Positions 23,700 through 37,625 of a stretch of 64,000 nucleotides of DNA are shown here, in pieces. The stretch covers positions 1,435,001 through 1,499,000 of the forward strand of contig CM059585.1 in the NCBI GenBank assembly GCA_030407085.1, in the 5' to 3' direction. Below the pieces are notes generated by a model. It saw only the letters and a list, made by a program, of their open reading frames with translations. It made no database searches and had not been told where the DNA came from. Each line of letters begins with the position of its first letter. The first letter of the stretch is position 1. A program made the translations under genes and the position numbers. The stretch comes from Trichopria drosophilae. Its lineage: Eukaryota > Arthropoda > Insecta > Hymenoptera > Diapriidae.

Positions 23700-24188
23700 T
23701 GAACTAACAGCTTTATAGATTGACGCGGGACCAATGAGAAGCGTCGCAACGCGGCTGCCGTAAGGTGGCAGCACCTTCAAGACTCTCGGCAGCAGCGCCG
23801 CATCGCGCATTACGTCACACGCTAGCGACTACACGAACTGGTGACGTCGCGGTTGTTCGCAGACGGTTAATGGCTTCCACAATTCCGAAGCTGCATTGAA
23901 TGCTCTCGTTGAACAAAATCCAAAAAAATCCGCATGAAAAACAATGCATCGGCTCTCGAAAGCTTAAAATTATGAACGCACGGGCCGCCGCGCGTTAAAG
24001 AGACCATTCTGAGCAGTTGCTCGCGTATCGTAGAAAATAAACGCCGAGGAAAAGAAAACTCGAATCTGTGTAAAAATCAGACTGTACGCACGTAACCGAT
24101 ATGTCGCGCGTCGTCGCGTAATATCGAGGATCGTCCCGATGCGAAGGCTCCCGACGCACGGCGCGATACCACAGGACGAGTGTTCCAC
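23700..24188 (+). promoter_or_regulatory. CpG-rich patch: candidate promoter and non-coding first exon
   Basis: GC and CpG content jump above the flanks. The patch has cAMP-response-like sites (ATTACGTCACA at 23809 and GGTGACGTCGCG at 23840). It ends with a textbook donor, GTAAGTAC, starting at 24189. No ATG frame of substance precedes the donor, so a spliced transcript would start with a non-coding exon. No plus-strand gene follows for 16 kb, so a long non-coding RNA or a far downstream gene is possible. Confidence 0.35.
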
Positions 24189-24199
24189 GTAAGTACAAA

Positions 24200-26108
24200 A
24201 CTTATTCAATTACAAACCAAAATCGCCATCCTCGGTTTCCCGAGAGTTCGATCGATTAGCAATGGCGGCGGCTGGGACGCAGCCCATAATTCTCGAATTT
24301 TCCCGCATTCTATTTCGATCGACAACAATTTTTCCTTCCTTACGTCCGAACCCGCGATTCCCAATTTTTAACATTTCCAATTTTTCTGTCGAGTACGTGT
24401 GTGCCACCGTCTTATCTCTTGTATGTGCCTCGCGCGCATACACCGACACACACCTACACAATGGAAAGATTCGTTTCCCCGAACTGCACATGCATGCGCA
24501 CATACGTGTACCTAATGAGCCTAAACGATATTGTTATTGTTGACCGATTTTATATGCACGATACGTGGAATTTTAAAAAAATTTAGTCTCAAAAATATTC
24601 TGTGTCAAAAAAACAGTCAAATCAATTAACGTCATTCTTTTGTTTTATAATTTTTTAGGTGTCATGTTTTTATGCTCGTTTTAATAAATTTTATGCATGA
24701 TATTTTTATGAAATAGTTTAATAAAAAACCATGAAAATTGTATTTGAAAATTCGAAGTGTTCAATAGTGAGAATTGTGGGAAAATGAAATTAAACTAGTT
24801 ACGAATTGACGGCAGCGATGTAGTTTAGATAACGTTGGCTGTGTGCGTATTTAGTGCATATGAATGTAGATATCGTATTGATAATTGAGAATGTAATGCA
24901 AATATTAGTTTTTCGCACTGTAAAAAATAATCTACCATTTATTACAATTAAATTATATATTTGAAATGTTGGAAACAATTGAACAATTCAGGACGCTACC
25001 TTTTAATATTGTTTTTTAGTTACAGTTGTATTTGTTCAGTGTTTTTATATTGTGAAAAGTGAAAGTAAAATTACATTTCTGAGTTTTTACTATTTTGTTA
25101 AAATTTGTTATTATTTTCGTAGAAATATTACAATTTTCGTGTAAAAATCACTCGAAAATAGCAGGAAATTTATCATAAACTTTGCATTTACATAAATCGT
25201 AAATTTACAACGTCAAAGGCGGAAATAAAAACACCAGTAATAATCGTGATAATTTTACATCGATTGTGTAATTAAAAAAATGGAATTTTATTCATTTTAT
25301 TCTCGATTGACGTCTTACTTACAGTGCATGTGTCAAATCACATCGATAATGTAGGAATTTTACTGCAATGCTGTAAATTTACCATGATTTTCACTGGTAT
25401 TTTAATTTCCACCATTTCACTATAAAATTACATCGAAATTTTTCATAGTTTTAAATTTAATATTATTACCTGTTCCGAAGTTTGATGTAACGTCACTTTT
25501 AGAAAATCACTTTAAATAAAAATACTGAATAATCTCTAAAATAACTTCTAATTTATTTATTCTATTACAAAAACGAAAATTAGATTATCGAAGATTGAAA
25601 AACAGAAATTTAGATTATAACTTTGTGAGTATAGGAAATTTATGGTATTCCAAAAAGGAAAATCCTTAGCGGACATATGTTTTCTGACGTATTTTGAAGT
25701 GCTGAATTCGAATATCATTATGAAAATTGGCGCAAATATAATTATCATGGTAAAACCCACAAAAACATGTAAGAATAGCTATGTTTTCTAGTTTTTTTGG
25801 TTTATTTAGAAAACTACAAATCTGACAAAAAAAAATGTTTTAAACAAAAAATATAGAGTATGAAATATTTGCAATTGTACTAACTAGATTCTATTTATTA
25901 TTGTTGAGATAATAATTTTATGTCTGTCAAAAGTTTGAGAATACTTTGAATTTTGGAGTTTATTATAGAATATTATATCTCTGAATTCTTTAACGATTAT
26001 GAAAGTGTTTTTTAAATTAAGCATCACACACAAAGAAATTTTAGGTTGAGACTGCCGCACATGGTCTGACATTATTTTTGTTTGTATTTTTATTTGTACA
26101 TTTTTAAA
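24200..26108. other. intergenic DNA with a decayed palindromic repeat
   Basis: CACTGTAAAAAATAATCTAC at 24917 resembles the ends of the 60-kb element, and 25140-25460 forms arms around AACACCAGTAATAATCGTGA and its inverse near 25390. The 24262-24543 frame is not supported as a gene. Confidence 0.4.
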
Positions 26109-26112
26109 TTAA

Positions 26113-26610
26113 CCCTTTGCGGCATACATTTTTCTTTAAATGGAAATCAGCTGAAACTTGCTACTTGGAGGTTTTTGGGGTCGCTGATCACGAATCTGAC
26201 CTCATATATTGAAAATTCAAAATGGCAGATGCAATATGGCGGGTCCAACATAATTTTTTAAATTTAGATCTGCCATATTGGATCCATCATTTTGAAATTT
26301 GGAAAACTGGCTCCGGATTCGTTATTAGCGACCCGAAATACTTCATACAGATTTTTAAAAAATTTTGTTATCATGTAGCGTAGTCACAATTACATTTATT
26401 GTAAAAAAACGTGTTTTTTACATTTTTTTTACTTATGACAATATACGTATATACCAATAAACATTTTTTAGGCCTCTAGTATAATTAAGAATAGTACAGA
26501 CTATATGCTTTAAAAAATTTGGCGTTAAAACATGTGAACTACTATTCGAAAAGTGGGAATAGGTGGAGAGAAAAAGCTGACACTGTGGAGTGTCACTATG
26601 CCGCAAAGGG
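26113..26610. mobile_element. piggyBac-like MITE flanked by TTAA
   Basis: Left end CCCTTTGCGGCATA, right end TATGCCGCAAAGGG: a perfect 14-bp inverted pair. TTAA lies immediately outside both (26109-26112 and 26611-26614). TTAA duplication and a CCC start are hallmarks of piggyBac elements. The interior (26170-26335) is an inner palindrome made of the dispersed GATCACGAATCTGAC / ATTCAAAATGGCAGATG repeat. 498 bp, no transposase. Confidence 0.85.
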
Positions 26611-26614
26611 TTAA

Positions 26615-28548
26615 TCATAATTAACCGTCAAGTATAACTACCAACTTCATGTCCAGTTTACGAAATATATAAAAGTATATAACAAACATAAAAAATACAT
26701 CAAAATTAAAGGGACTAACGCAATTTTACCAGACATTATTATTGATAAAATGTAATTTTATCGATAACTCGAGAATAGAATCAGTTTCGATTTTGATATT
26801 AACAGATTTTGAACCTTGAAATGTACACGAATGAAGTCTTCAAGATCTTTTTTGTTGACATTTTCATGGAACCTGAATATGAAGTAATAGTTACCACATA
26901 GGCTCCGACAATTTTAAAATGGCGATTAAAATATGAAATCATACAAAAGAACATTTTTATAAACAGATTCACTTTTATTACAAATTTAAGGATATTTAAT
27001 CATAATTTCCAGACGATTTAATTCGCTAATAATTAACTACAATAATTTGTAAACATTCTTAAAAAAGAAAAATCCATACTTTTTTCTACTTATTGTTTCT
27101 GTATAGAAAACGGAGCAGAATTCATAAAAAATACTCAGTGTATAAAAAGATTCAGCATCCTTTTTTAGGGCATGAAATTTCCTGCTATTGTAATTATTGA
27201 GTCAAAATTCCTTGCAAATAAGTCAATAGTTTGCAAAGAAGTAGCTTATTCACATTTCACAAATCGCAGACGCAGTTGTTTATTTAAATTTAGATAAAGT
27301 TTAAAATTGATAGGTAAATAGCCACAAAAACATTAACCTGTCCTGATTTACTAAAAATAACATTTATTTATGTTCGATTAATAATACACCCATTATTAAT
27401 ACATTACAAAATCAGATTTCATGGAAATTATAATTAAAATAATGAAATTGAAATAAAAAATGAATGTTCATAAACATTTAATAATTAAATTTTATACTTC
27501 TGATATTCGTAGGTCAAACCGTATTAATTAATGTCATAATTTCATACATCCTTTTTCCAAAACAAACTTATATGAAGGATCATTACGAGTTTGTGGTATT
27601 AAATTTTGAGAATTTCTCCCATCCAGTCTATTAAAAGCCACCTCGATAGTCTTGTTTAAAGAAAGACTACTTAAGCATCTCTTGTCATCAGATAATATAT
27701 AATACATGCAAATAAAAAAAAATAAAATGACACCTTATATTTTCAAAAATAACTTTTATCAAATAGTAACATTACTTTGGCCATCTTGAATTTGGTACCA
27801 GATTCATCTAGTTCATTCTATTGAAATTATGTAATGTGCCATTATATCATTTAATTATCAGCAAAAATTAGTTACTATTTACCTTTTTATAATCATTATT
27901 GACATTTACTATAGCTCATTGTAATTTTAACATGAAACTTATTGTACTTGAAATTAATTGTTTGATTTGTGCTTTTTATAGATTTCAATTTTATTAATGT
28001 ATTAATAATGTATTTATTTAATAAATAATCGAATCAAATTTATTGTAAAATGTGACAGGTTAATAACTTATATATATCATCTTAGCTTGAAGTTTTTAAC
28101 TGAAGTTAACAACGAAAGTCTTTTTTGTAAATTTTTAGAATTTTACGTTATGAAACAGATGAATAAATCATATGAACTTTTGATCTTTTTTAAAGGAATT
28201 CTGATTCAATAAGTAAAATTTGTCATTTTTGAAAGATTAGAAATCTGTAACAAAAAAATTTGGCGACTTTTAATAAAAACTATTTTAAAAATCTTGAAAT
28301 GCAGTATTAATTAAAAAGAATCTTTTATCTAAAATGATAATTTTACAGTTGGAGATGAAAAAAATAAAGAATCTTTGTCAGTGATGAATGCGAGATAAAA
28401 ATGTAGAACTCAACGTTTTCAAAAATTCTCAACTGCAAAACTCAATTGGAGCTTTATGTACGTAGTTTAAAATGTATCCTTTGAATGCTTCATTATCGTT
28501 AGAGGATTCAAAGATATAATACTTGACAACATAAAAAATGCAAAGTAT
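26615..28548. other. AT-rich intergenic DNA
   Basis: No gene, structured RNA or clear repeat recognised in about 1.9 kb. Confidence 0.5.
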
Positions 28549-28573
28549 TCATGAACTTTTGGCCAGCACTGTA
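28549..28573. mobile_element. single Tc1/mariner-like terminal repeat
   Basis: Reverse-complemented it reads TACAGTGCTGGCCAAAAGTT, the typical start of Tc1-like inverted repeats. No partner end was found, so it is one end of a decayed element. Confidence 0.55.
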
Positions 28574-28963
28574 TAAAAAAACAATTGACTTTAGCAACAG
28601 AATAAACCCCAGGACGATTGTATAATTTCAAAAAAGTATTCCATAATTTCAGGTTTTCAAATATAAGTATAAAGTTTTTAGATAGTTTGCGAGTAATTTT
28701 TATTTATGAGTTATTCTTTAAGAATGACATAAATGTTATTTAAAACAAGGAACTACGAAAATGACAAGCCTCAGAAAAGTAACATTATGTCTTTCAGAAT
28801 AGGTCATTAATATGATCCACTTTGAGAGTAATATCACAAATTTTAATAATTTTGTCAATGTATTAATAAATTTATTAATTAATAAAGATTTCTGACAATT
28901 CTTAAATCATAACAATGTTGTGGTAGATCTGTAAAAGAGCATGTTACAGCTGTGCTTTTCTCT

Positions 28964-28996
<33 letters not shown>

Positions 28997-28997
28997 G
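28964..28997. repeat. TTG microsatellite
   Basis: Eleven tandem TTG units. Confidence 0.9.
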
Positions 28998-31900
28998 GAA
29001 AATTATTATATTTATAAATAAGCATGAAGTGCAGAGACAAATTTTAGAATGAGTAACTAAGAGTTTCTTCCTTAAATGATTAACATGATTTAATTTAAGT
29101 AATTGAAATAGATCATACTGAAATAGAGTAAATTGTGCTCTAATGATTATTTTAATTGTTTAATTTAGTGATTAATCCTTATTAGCCAGACATAGGTCAA
29201 TTATATTGGTTTAAATAATTAGGGTTATAATAATAATTTGTCTTTATTGGCACAAAGGCCAATTTATATTTGTGAATTCACTTTAAAAAATCGAAATTTA
29301 CTTTATAATCACACTTCAATGTTCCTTGGCAAAAAGTTGGTAAAATTACATATAACATAAGGTTTTCCCACAAAACGTAATAAATTTGATGTAAATTTAC
29401 TGCATTAAGCACAGGGAATTTACAACTCTTAAAATTACCACTTTAAGTGTTAGTTTACTACATTTTCCCGAAAACAGTAATTTTGCAGTTGGGGAGGAAA
29501 AATACATAATCACCAGCTATTACATTGTTAATGTAGGTTCCAAAATCCCTATGTTTAATGTAGTAACTTTCATTAGAATGTTTTACAGTGTTGAATATTG
29601 AATAACAAGATGAAACAAAATAATAAAATCGTTAACTAAGTAAATAATAGCTTCATATGATCTGATCAAATAATGTAATTTTGAAGATGATCCTAGAGTT
29701 GAAATGCCAATACATTTTTTTGTTTAATTATATATTTGACCATTGTATTATTTAATTATCCTAACTGTAATTGTCAATGTAATTGACTATTTATTTACTT
29801 TATACCTAGAAAACAAAAATTAATCACTAAATAAAACAATTAAAGGAACATGTTTATAAAACAAATGAAAAAAATTAGTCAAAATGAATACTAATGATTA
29901 ATTACTATTTTCTAAGAGCATGAGATAAAACAAATTTAAAGTGTAAGTTTTTCAAGCAGTAGTTGCCAGGAAACGTATTGTGTTTACTCCAATTAATTTC
30001 CATGGCAACAATTGATGAAATTACCATTTTTCTATGATGAAAATTCAGAAATTAAAAATACGAAATAATTCTTGTAATTTTTTTTTTAGGAGTGATATAC
30101 TTCAATAGGTATTTTGATATGTTACTTGAGACTTGTAATGAAAAACTCTGGAATCTAATACATTTTTTTCTTCGATTGTCATTTCTGGTTTGGTAAATTC
30201 TGTATTTTCAAGCAAAAACTTTTAATTTAAACCAAATTATTTTTTCTTCATTCAATTTCTGAAAGTACATTATTAATCAGAAAATTGATAGGTTATTACT
30301 ATTATTAGGTATCAGCCACTTCTTCAATTATTTTAAATATTGCAAGTTATTTTCTCTATTACGTTTTTAAAATATTTGTTAGAATTAGTAAGAATATTGT
30401 AACTATTAACAAATATACAACACGTAGGTCTCTTCCATTGTATATTCCTTAATTACATATCTCTATCCCGTTTATGCTTCGTTCCAGTGTTGTAGTTCTT
30501 GTCTGTCTCTTCTTCCCTCTGTTCATACTTTATATTTCAGTACATTGCGCCTTGCACACGTACGTATGTGTATCATGTAACAAACAGAGGAGGAAGTTCT
30601 CTACTTGTACTGCAGGATATATAATGGAAGGTTTACAAAATTGCAATCACCAACTTGATATGGTAGTAGGAACACTTTATTTAATAGTTGACCGACATAG
30701 AAAATATATTAGTTACGGGAAAGATAAAGCTCAATTATTTTACTATAATGATGAAGCTTGCAAGTTATTTATGAGTGTGGAATTGATATTGTGTTAAGTA
30801 ATGTCATTTAGTTTCTATATGTTCTTCGAGTTCATAATGTGGAGTATCATTTCGGAAAATTACATGTGGTTATGCAAATTCGTTTAAAACAAATAATTTT
30901 TATTAATGAAAACAATAGAATTGTGGGGAAAGTTAATTAACTGTTTTCATATTGATTCTTAGCATTGTCAACTTTTGGTAGGTTATGCAAGATGTCAAGA
31001 ATTGTTATAAATGAATAATTTTGATCTCGTATTTAATTATTAATCAAAAGTTAGGTTTTACTGTTGCAAAAATACATAGTTACGGGAAACTTGAAACGAA
31101 AAGGCTTGATACGACTGGATTACTGACAATTTTGTGCAAACATAATTTTTGTTTGTTGTTTAATCAATCAAAATTGAGATTACTCAGTGAAAAGCAAACT
31201 GATACATTGGAATTAAGTCAATTGGTTTTGTTTTATTTTTGTTCAGTTAGCTTCAATAAATTATCTAATAAAGTATATAACATCAAATTTTAATAATGTA
31301 AATTATTATTGTCATTAATAAACAAGACACATTTGCTTTTTCAAACTTAAATCGAGTAATAGTTTGAAGACAACTTGAAGCTTATATCTAGACAAATTGT
31401 ATGAACGAAAGTAGTCTTTATTCTTCCAAGGAATTTATTCAGATCTAGACTAGCACGTAGGATTGACAGAAGAAATATATTTAGAAATTTTGGTTGCATA
31501 AACTTGTTAATCTTTAAAATAGTGGAAATTTGTCTCAAAATAATATATTATACAGTATTATTTCCAACCGTTGTATTATCTCCATGTAAGTTATTCTGAT
31601 AAACATAATTGATGAATGGTATTTTACACTGAGAAGATTGTCATGTCTGCTAGTTAATCTTAATTGTATACAATAATCCAAAAAGAATATGAATTTTATC
31701 AATATTAACAGAATATTTTATTAAGTAATCAAATGATACGAGTATTTTTGTATTTTTGGAGCTTAAACCTTAACATTTAAGATAAAAAAAAAATTTGAAA
31801 ATAAAATATTCGTGTAATTAAGAGAAAATTGTTTTTACTTGTTTTTAATTTATTAATTCCTTATGGTAAATGATTGTTGTGTAAACATTAAAAACACAAT

Positions 31901-32939
31901 ATAAATTAACTTTGCTGCTGAAGTTGTAGAAATTATTATGTTTTTGTTTATGTTAAGTAATTAATTTTTTCAATGAAACTTTAGATAAATGATAGTGAAA
32001 AATCATTCATATTTGAAAAATTACTTGATTTATTTGTTTTTTCCTTCATAATACAAATATTTTAAACTCTGAATCACTTTAATCAGTTTGAATAATATTG
32101 TATGCTTAATGATCAAGCTTGAAGCTCAAAGTTTAAAGTAGTGTTTTACATAATAAGTTGTAAACAAATAGCAATGAAAAATATAGACTTTGTAAATTAC
32201 ATTCTATTGTAAACTTAATTTACACTCAAATTTACTCATATTTGGTACATGGTGGATGATGTTTAATACATATTGTTATATTGTATTCTCTATTGTTCAG
32301 ATATCGAATTGAATTGTACCTTCCAAACTAATGGATGACTAAAAAAGACTAACATATATTGTTGTTAATTGTATTTGTTTTTTACTTTTGAATGTAAAAC
32401 TGTAATAGAAATCGTAATTTGAAAAGTAGACAAGAATTTAAGTGTATTAAAAGGAGATATTCTAAGAAAGAGCACCCAAGCAGCACAGCAAGGAATTCTA
32501 TCATCAGCCACAGTTAAAGTACTCTGTTTTGAGAAAAAATAACGAAATTACAACCTAAATTATGTCGTATAAGGGAGAATAACTTTGAGGTACTTTTCAT
32601 GGGTTATTATGACCAAATTATCATTTTAAAAATGTTCTCATAGTCAAAATGTATTTAAGGTATATTTGTCGGTATAAATTTAACAAATTTCATCAAACAG
32701 CAATGAAAGTTTCGTAACTGATATGTAACATTTTAATACATCATTTACTAGTAATTTTCAAGTAAGGAATCAAGTAATTTTTTATTTGTCAAAAAGTATA
32801 TAATAACACGTTCGTTACTGACCTTCAATGTTAAAATCATACATCACGAAAACAGTGAAAAACGTTTATAAAAATGATATGAAAGAGCTTATGTTTGAGT
32901 TTGAAATGTTGAAATGCCCTAAGTTGGTAAATAATGTCC
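28998..32939. other. AT-rich intergenic DNA
   Basis: About 4 kb without a supported gene. A decayed repeat with GTAAAATTACATATAAC / AATTTACTGCATTAAG and TTTTACAGTG at 29280-29593 resembles the CACTGTAAAA family. A 107-aa frame at 30474-30797 has a hydrophobic start but no family match that I can see and no supporting splice context. Confidence 0.45.
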
Positions 32940-33195
32940 TTTTTTCAACCTCATAGACGAGAATTCTTGATAGCATAAATATACGCGTCCGACGGCGACA
33001 TGTTGTACCCAGCCGCCGCCAGGGGCGTTCACGACAGTTGCGCCACTCCCCTGCTCCCACTAGAGAAATTGACTTCCATTTGGTACATCAGACGTTATTA
33101 ATGAAGTTAGAACCGTATGTGATTTCGACCATTTCGGTGGTCGAATTAACGTAATGTCGACCAATTTTGCTGCTCGGGCAAACGGAATCGCCGCG

Positions 33196-33231
33196 TATAA
33201 AATTTAACCGTGTTATTGATTTAGTTTCAGT
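33196..33231 (+). promoter_or_regulatory. isolated TATA plus initiator core promoter
   Basis: TATAAAA at 33196-33202 and the arthropod initiator TCAGT at 33227-33231 are spaced so that the initiator A is 33 bp from the TATA start, the canonical distance. A GC-rich patch (GCCGCCGCCAGGGGCG near 33012) lies upstream. No coding frame follows, so it may drive a non-coding RNA or be a chance match. Confidence 0.35.
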
Positions 33232-35704
33232 GGCGGGCTAACTAAACTAGTATTATAATCGCTTTTACTTGTTACTGAATTGTTGGCGTCATTGATCAAA
33301 TAAAAGACGCGAGGAATTTTGATAAAACGAAAATTAGTGATTCTGGAGAAGAATGAAGGTGATGAAATTCCATCAAACATAAATTATTACAGGGAACATT
33401 TAGGATTTTTCGGTTATTTTTTTTAATTTTGTCTGACATATCTAATTCACCATTTTGAATATTGAAATTCTGAGTTCAAATTTGAGTACAAAAAAGTATA
33501 TTTATTCTCAAAATTTGACTTAATAAAAATATTGTTACTAATAGAAATTAGTAAACAAAATATTATTAAATATTTAAATTTAACCCCTTACAAATTCATA
33601 TTTAAAAATCATTGTGTAATTTGTTATTTACAAGATACCATTTTTTTAATGGTTTCGTGACACCATATAGATTTAAAATAATTGTTTAAGAATTGATAAT
33701 TAGTAAATTCTGGTTGATATTCCCATATTTACTCTTAAAAAAAATAAACAATAAATGGTAAATCCTTTGTTAAATATGTACATTACTTTAGTCCATAACT
33801 GTAAGCAGCACAAATTATTTGTAACTAGATATCGAACATTGTAACCAGTGTAGCAAATGATTTAAATTTACAAATATCGGAATTTTAAAATATTCACATG
33901 TCAAAAGTATTTCTCGCTTAATTTTGTAAGTGTAATGAAACATTTTCAACTTTTCAAAATATAGTTTAGTAACTTTCTGGTCCCAAAGTAAAGTTGGTGA
34001 CTATTCTAATTTAAATCCACCTTTATAATGAATATTTCTTATGTTACACACAAAAATAATGTTGTTATTGTTTTATTTTTATTTTTATAATTTATAAACC
34101 TATCACATCAGTGTAACAATAGTAAAATTTCAAAATTTGCAAAATTTCAACTGACTTGAGAACAAAAGGATAATAATTCTTTTCACTGTAGTAAAATTAT
34201 AATCATACTAGCACTGTATTTTCTTCAATTTATCAAAAAAACTCAATTTTTAAATGCCTAGTATACAATTTCTTTTTAAAATTTGTAAACTGCTGTAAGT
34301 TTTCGGGTTTTTATATCTTACAAATATATATTTAAAGTAGGTTTGGAAGAGCTATTACCATTTTTATTGCCTGAAAAGTAGATTCTTTTACAAAAACAAA
34401 TGTTTTAATGATGTTAAGTAAGACATCCTGGTTTTTACAAAAATTATTTGATATTCCACAATTTATTATATCAGAATTGTTTTTTTATTTTAAATTTTGA
34501 GAGCTAAAAATACATATATTAATTTTTTATTTCCTTCATAAAAATAAATAAGTCATCTTATCAAAAAATGAATCACAATTTATAATTTTTCGTTACACAA
34601 AAAACGCTGATTAATGATTGTTCATTTTCGTATTTTTTTAAATAATTCTTTAGTTTGAAGTTTAATTGAAATATTTAAAAAAAGTAATCGTGTAATTCAA
34701 TTGAATTATGAAAACGTGACTTGTAAATGAGGTGGCAACTTTAAAATACAATAATGAAAATAATTATCTGTATTGAATAAAAACATTTACCAAGGTCACT
34801 GACGCTGTTTAAAAGCAAAACATTAATTGTGATTATTTAAAACAAATTATAAATGTATTTTTAGTCTTCATATTATAGTGTTAAAATACTGGAAAAATGC
34901 TAAAAATTATTCAAAATATGAATAAAATAATACACGCGGTTTTTTGTTATTGTTTGCGAACGGTAATAAATTACAATTTTTTAATGTAAAAATAAAAAAA
35001 AACGGTTATATACCTTAATTTAAAAAGATAATTTAAGATACATAAAATTAAAAAATATGCACATAGAATTTGATATTCGAGGGTTTTACGATCGCTAATT
35101 GCAGGATATGTAATTTTAATACATTGGATTTCAAATCAATTTGTAAATATTCAAAATGGTGGATCAAATATGGCTGATTAATATGAATAAATTAACAAAC
35201 ATCCAACTCGTTACATTATTCAATGATCTTATTCAAAATAAAGTTCATTTAAATATTTAGTTAGCATGCAATATAATAAACATGCATAAACAAAAAATAA
35301 AAAGAAATACAATTTTGGAAAATTGGAGAGATTTTTTGTAAGTTACCAACCTTCATTTCTAACGTAAAATTTATCGTACTTTTAGATTCTACCTGCAAAA
35401 TTTAGGAAAGAATGCGACCTGAAGAAGATAAAGTATTTTCCTGTAAATACTTCGCAAAAATTCGGGGTGTCGTACCCATTTCTTTTGTTCAGCAACTTTC
35501 TACCTAACTCCAACACTGAGATCGTTATCAGGTAAAAATTTAGCATCCTAGAAACCTAAACTTCAAAACCTATAGGCGAACAAAATTAAATTTCAAAAAA
35601 TCCAATATGACGGTTTAAAACTGAAAAAGTTTCAAATGTAAAATGACTTCAAGTATAGAATTATCGGAAATTTTATATTTTTTAAATGTATCAAATGTAT
35701 TTTA
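33232..35704. other. AT-rich intergenic DNA
   Basis: No gene recognised. One fragment of the dispersed repeat (TTCAAAATGGTGGATCAAAT) lies at 35148. Confidence 0.5.
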
Positions 35705-35912
35705 AAGCAATTCTACGCGTTTTTCATGAATCAATTGTAAATTTCAACGAATTTGGTTCTGAAATAAACGAGAATTCACAAGAATAATTTCTGTAGCATT
35801 CATACAGTTCGCGTTGTTGGCTACGAATTTTGTTCTTGCGAATTCTCGTTTGTTTTTTAACCAATTTAATTGAAATTTGTTCTAAAATCATTAAAAATGC
35901 GTAGAATAGCAA
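35705..35912. mobile_element. small foldback MITE
   Basis: Left arm AATTCTACGCGTTTTTCATG returns at the right as ATTAAAAATGCGTAGAAT. Inner words AAACGAGAATTCACAAG and CTTGCGAATTCTCGTTTG also pair. About 208 bp, centre near 35800. Confidence 0.75.
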
Positions 35913-36387
35913 CCCATTAAGTATTCATCCCGAAATGTTTATTTTTCAATAAAAATACATCGTCGGTAAAAGCAAACTTCATTAACCCTTTCCGGCACTG
36001 TGGCTAATATATTAAAGTCAATCCAATTAAAAAATTGAGTTTTTAAAGACAAAATAATGCATTTACGCCCGTTTTTTTCTAAATCCAATGTAAGTGGGAG
36101 TTGAAGAAGTGCATAACATTGCATTTAAGACAACATTTATTTAATATTATGATTTATAAACCAATAAACAACTAAAAATCGTAATTTTTTAAAAAAAAAT
36201 TCAGTCGGTGGCAAATGTTCAATTGGATCTAGATGAAACTGGGTACTCCGGGGTTTTTGAGGTTGTTTACGAATCTGTACTCAGTTTTTGATAATTCAAA
36301 ATGGCTGATTCAATACGGCCGACACAACGTAAAAATCACCTCGTAAAATAAGTGAATAATATTCCGGTCACGTAACGTTAAAGGCGG

Positions 36388-36625
36388 TTTTTGTAGTCGC
36401 TGATTAGGAATCTGAACTCAGATTTTAAAAATTCAATATGGCTGATCAAAAATGTAAAAAATTACTCGATTGAGATTACATTTTTGGTTGGCCATATTGA
36501 ATTTGTAGAATGTGAGTTGAGATTCGTAATCAGTAACCGTAAAAACCCTAAAATTGTTCGAAATTTGGGCTCTGTTACAGCAATTTTAATGACTATAGAC
36601 GGTATCATAGAAAATGCCAAAGACA
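36388..36625. mobile_element. foldback repeat, left half, interrupted at 36630
   Basis: 36388-36550 pairs on itself: GTCGCTGATTAGGAATCTGA against GAGATTCGTAATCAGTAACC, around ATGGCTGATC / GGTTGGCCATATTGAAT. It runs into AAAATGCCAAAGACATTAA, a word of the 5.66-kb foldback family, and is then cut by the TTAA element. Confidence 0.6.
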
Positions 36626-36629
36626 TTAA

Positions 36630-37625
36630 CCCATTAACGCCCAAGAGGACACAAATTTCACCAAGATTTTCGGAATATTTTTTGACATTAAAAACCGAAT
36701 AAAAATTGTATAGACAAATCATTTTCGACGTAAAATTGATCGATCTTTTCGAAACTTCCGTTAAAAAATCAATTGAGCCCATTCATAAAAGTTATGCTTG
36801 GTTTTTCACAAAAAAATCAAATTTTTTCACTGACAAATATTTTTTATTCGCCATTTTCACATTGGAAACGGTTAGAGAGATCACCGATCGGTGAAAATAT
36901 CGTATCTTGAATCCTTTAACTTTAAAATGTGCATGATAGCATTTCGAAAATAAAGTTGGGAACTATAAAAATGGCGGCTCAAACATGAAAAGAACGGCGA
37001 AAAGCTCCTGAATTTTTTATCCGAAAATGATAGGCTTTCGAAAAAAATTAAGCTGAACAAAAAGTTCTTAGAATGGATGAAAGAATACGCTTAAATTTTT
37101 TCAGAATTTTTAAAACAGTGTTCTTCATTTTCAAAAACGCAAAATTTTGAAAAAATATGAAAAGACATAGAAAAATTGTGAAAAAGTTTCGAGGTTTTCT
37201 TTGATCGATTCTAATAACTTTTTGTTCCGTCACATTTTTTGCGAAAGTCTATCATTTTCGAATAAAAAATTCAGGAGTTTTTCGCCGATCTTTTCGTGTT
37301 TGTGCAGCCATTTTGACAGTTTCCAACTTTATTTTCAAAATGCTAGGACACGATATTTTCACCGATCAGCGATCTCCTTAACCTTTTGCAATGTGAAAAT
37401 GCCGATTAAAAAATATTTATCAGTGAAAAAATCTGATTTTTTTGTAAAAAAGCAAGCATAACTTTTTTGGAATTGCCTAGATTGATTTTTTTAACAGCAG
37501 ATTCGGGAAGATCGATCAATTTTACGTCGAAAATGATTGGTCTAAAATTTTTTAAATTGATTTTTAATGTCAAGAAATATTCCGAAAATCTTGGTGAAAT
37601 TTGTGTCCTCTTGGGCGTTAATGGG
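36630..37625. mobile_element. 996-bp piggyBac-like palindromic MITE, TTAA flanked
   Basis: Left end CCCATTAACGCCCAAGAGGA, right end TCCTCTTGGGCGTTAATGGG, a perfect pair, with TTAA directly outside (36626-36629 and 37626-37629). The arms extend almost to the centre near 37130, so the whole element is a giant palindrome with no transposase. Removing it with one TTAA joins ...CCAAAGACATTAA to TTGAGAACTG..., which matches the uninterrupted foldback repeat near 5865. Confidence 0.9.

Noticed and set aside
24262..24543. 93-aa open frame beginning MAAAGTQPII
   Set aside because: Overlaps other frames in a CpG-rich patch, shows no domain, and lies just after a strong splice donor.
30474..30797. 107-aa frame with a hydrophobic, signal-like N terminus
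   Set aside because: No promoter, splice context or recognisable family; isolated in AT-rich DNA. Kept only as a note.
36462..37461. Several 60-106 aa frames on both strands
   Set aside because: Lie inside the palindromic piggyBac-like element, mirror each other, and have no transposase motif.
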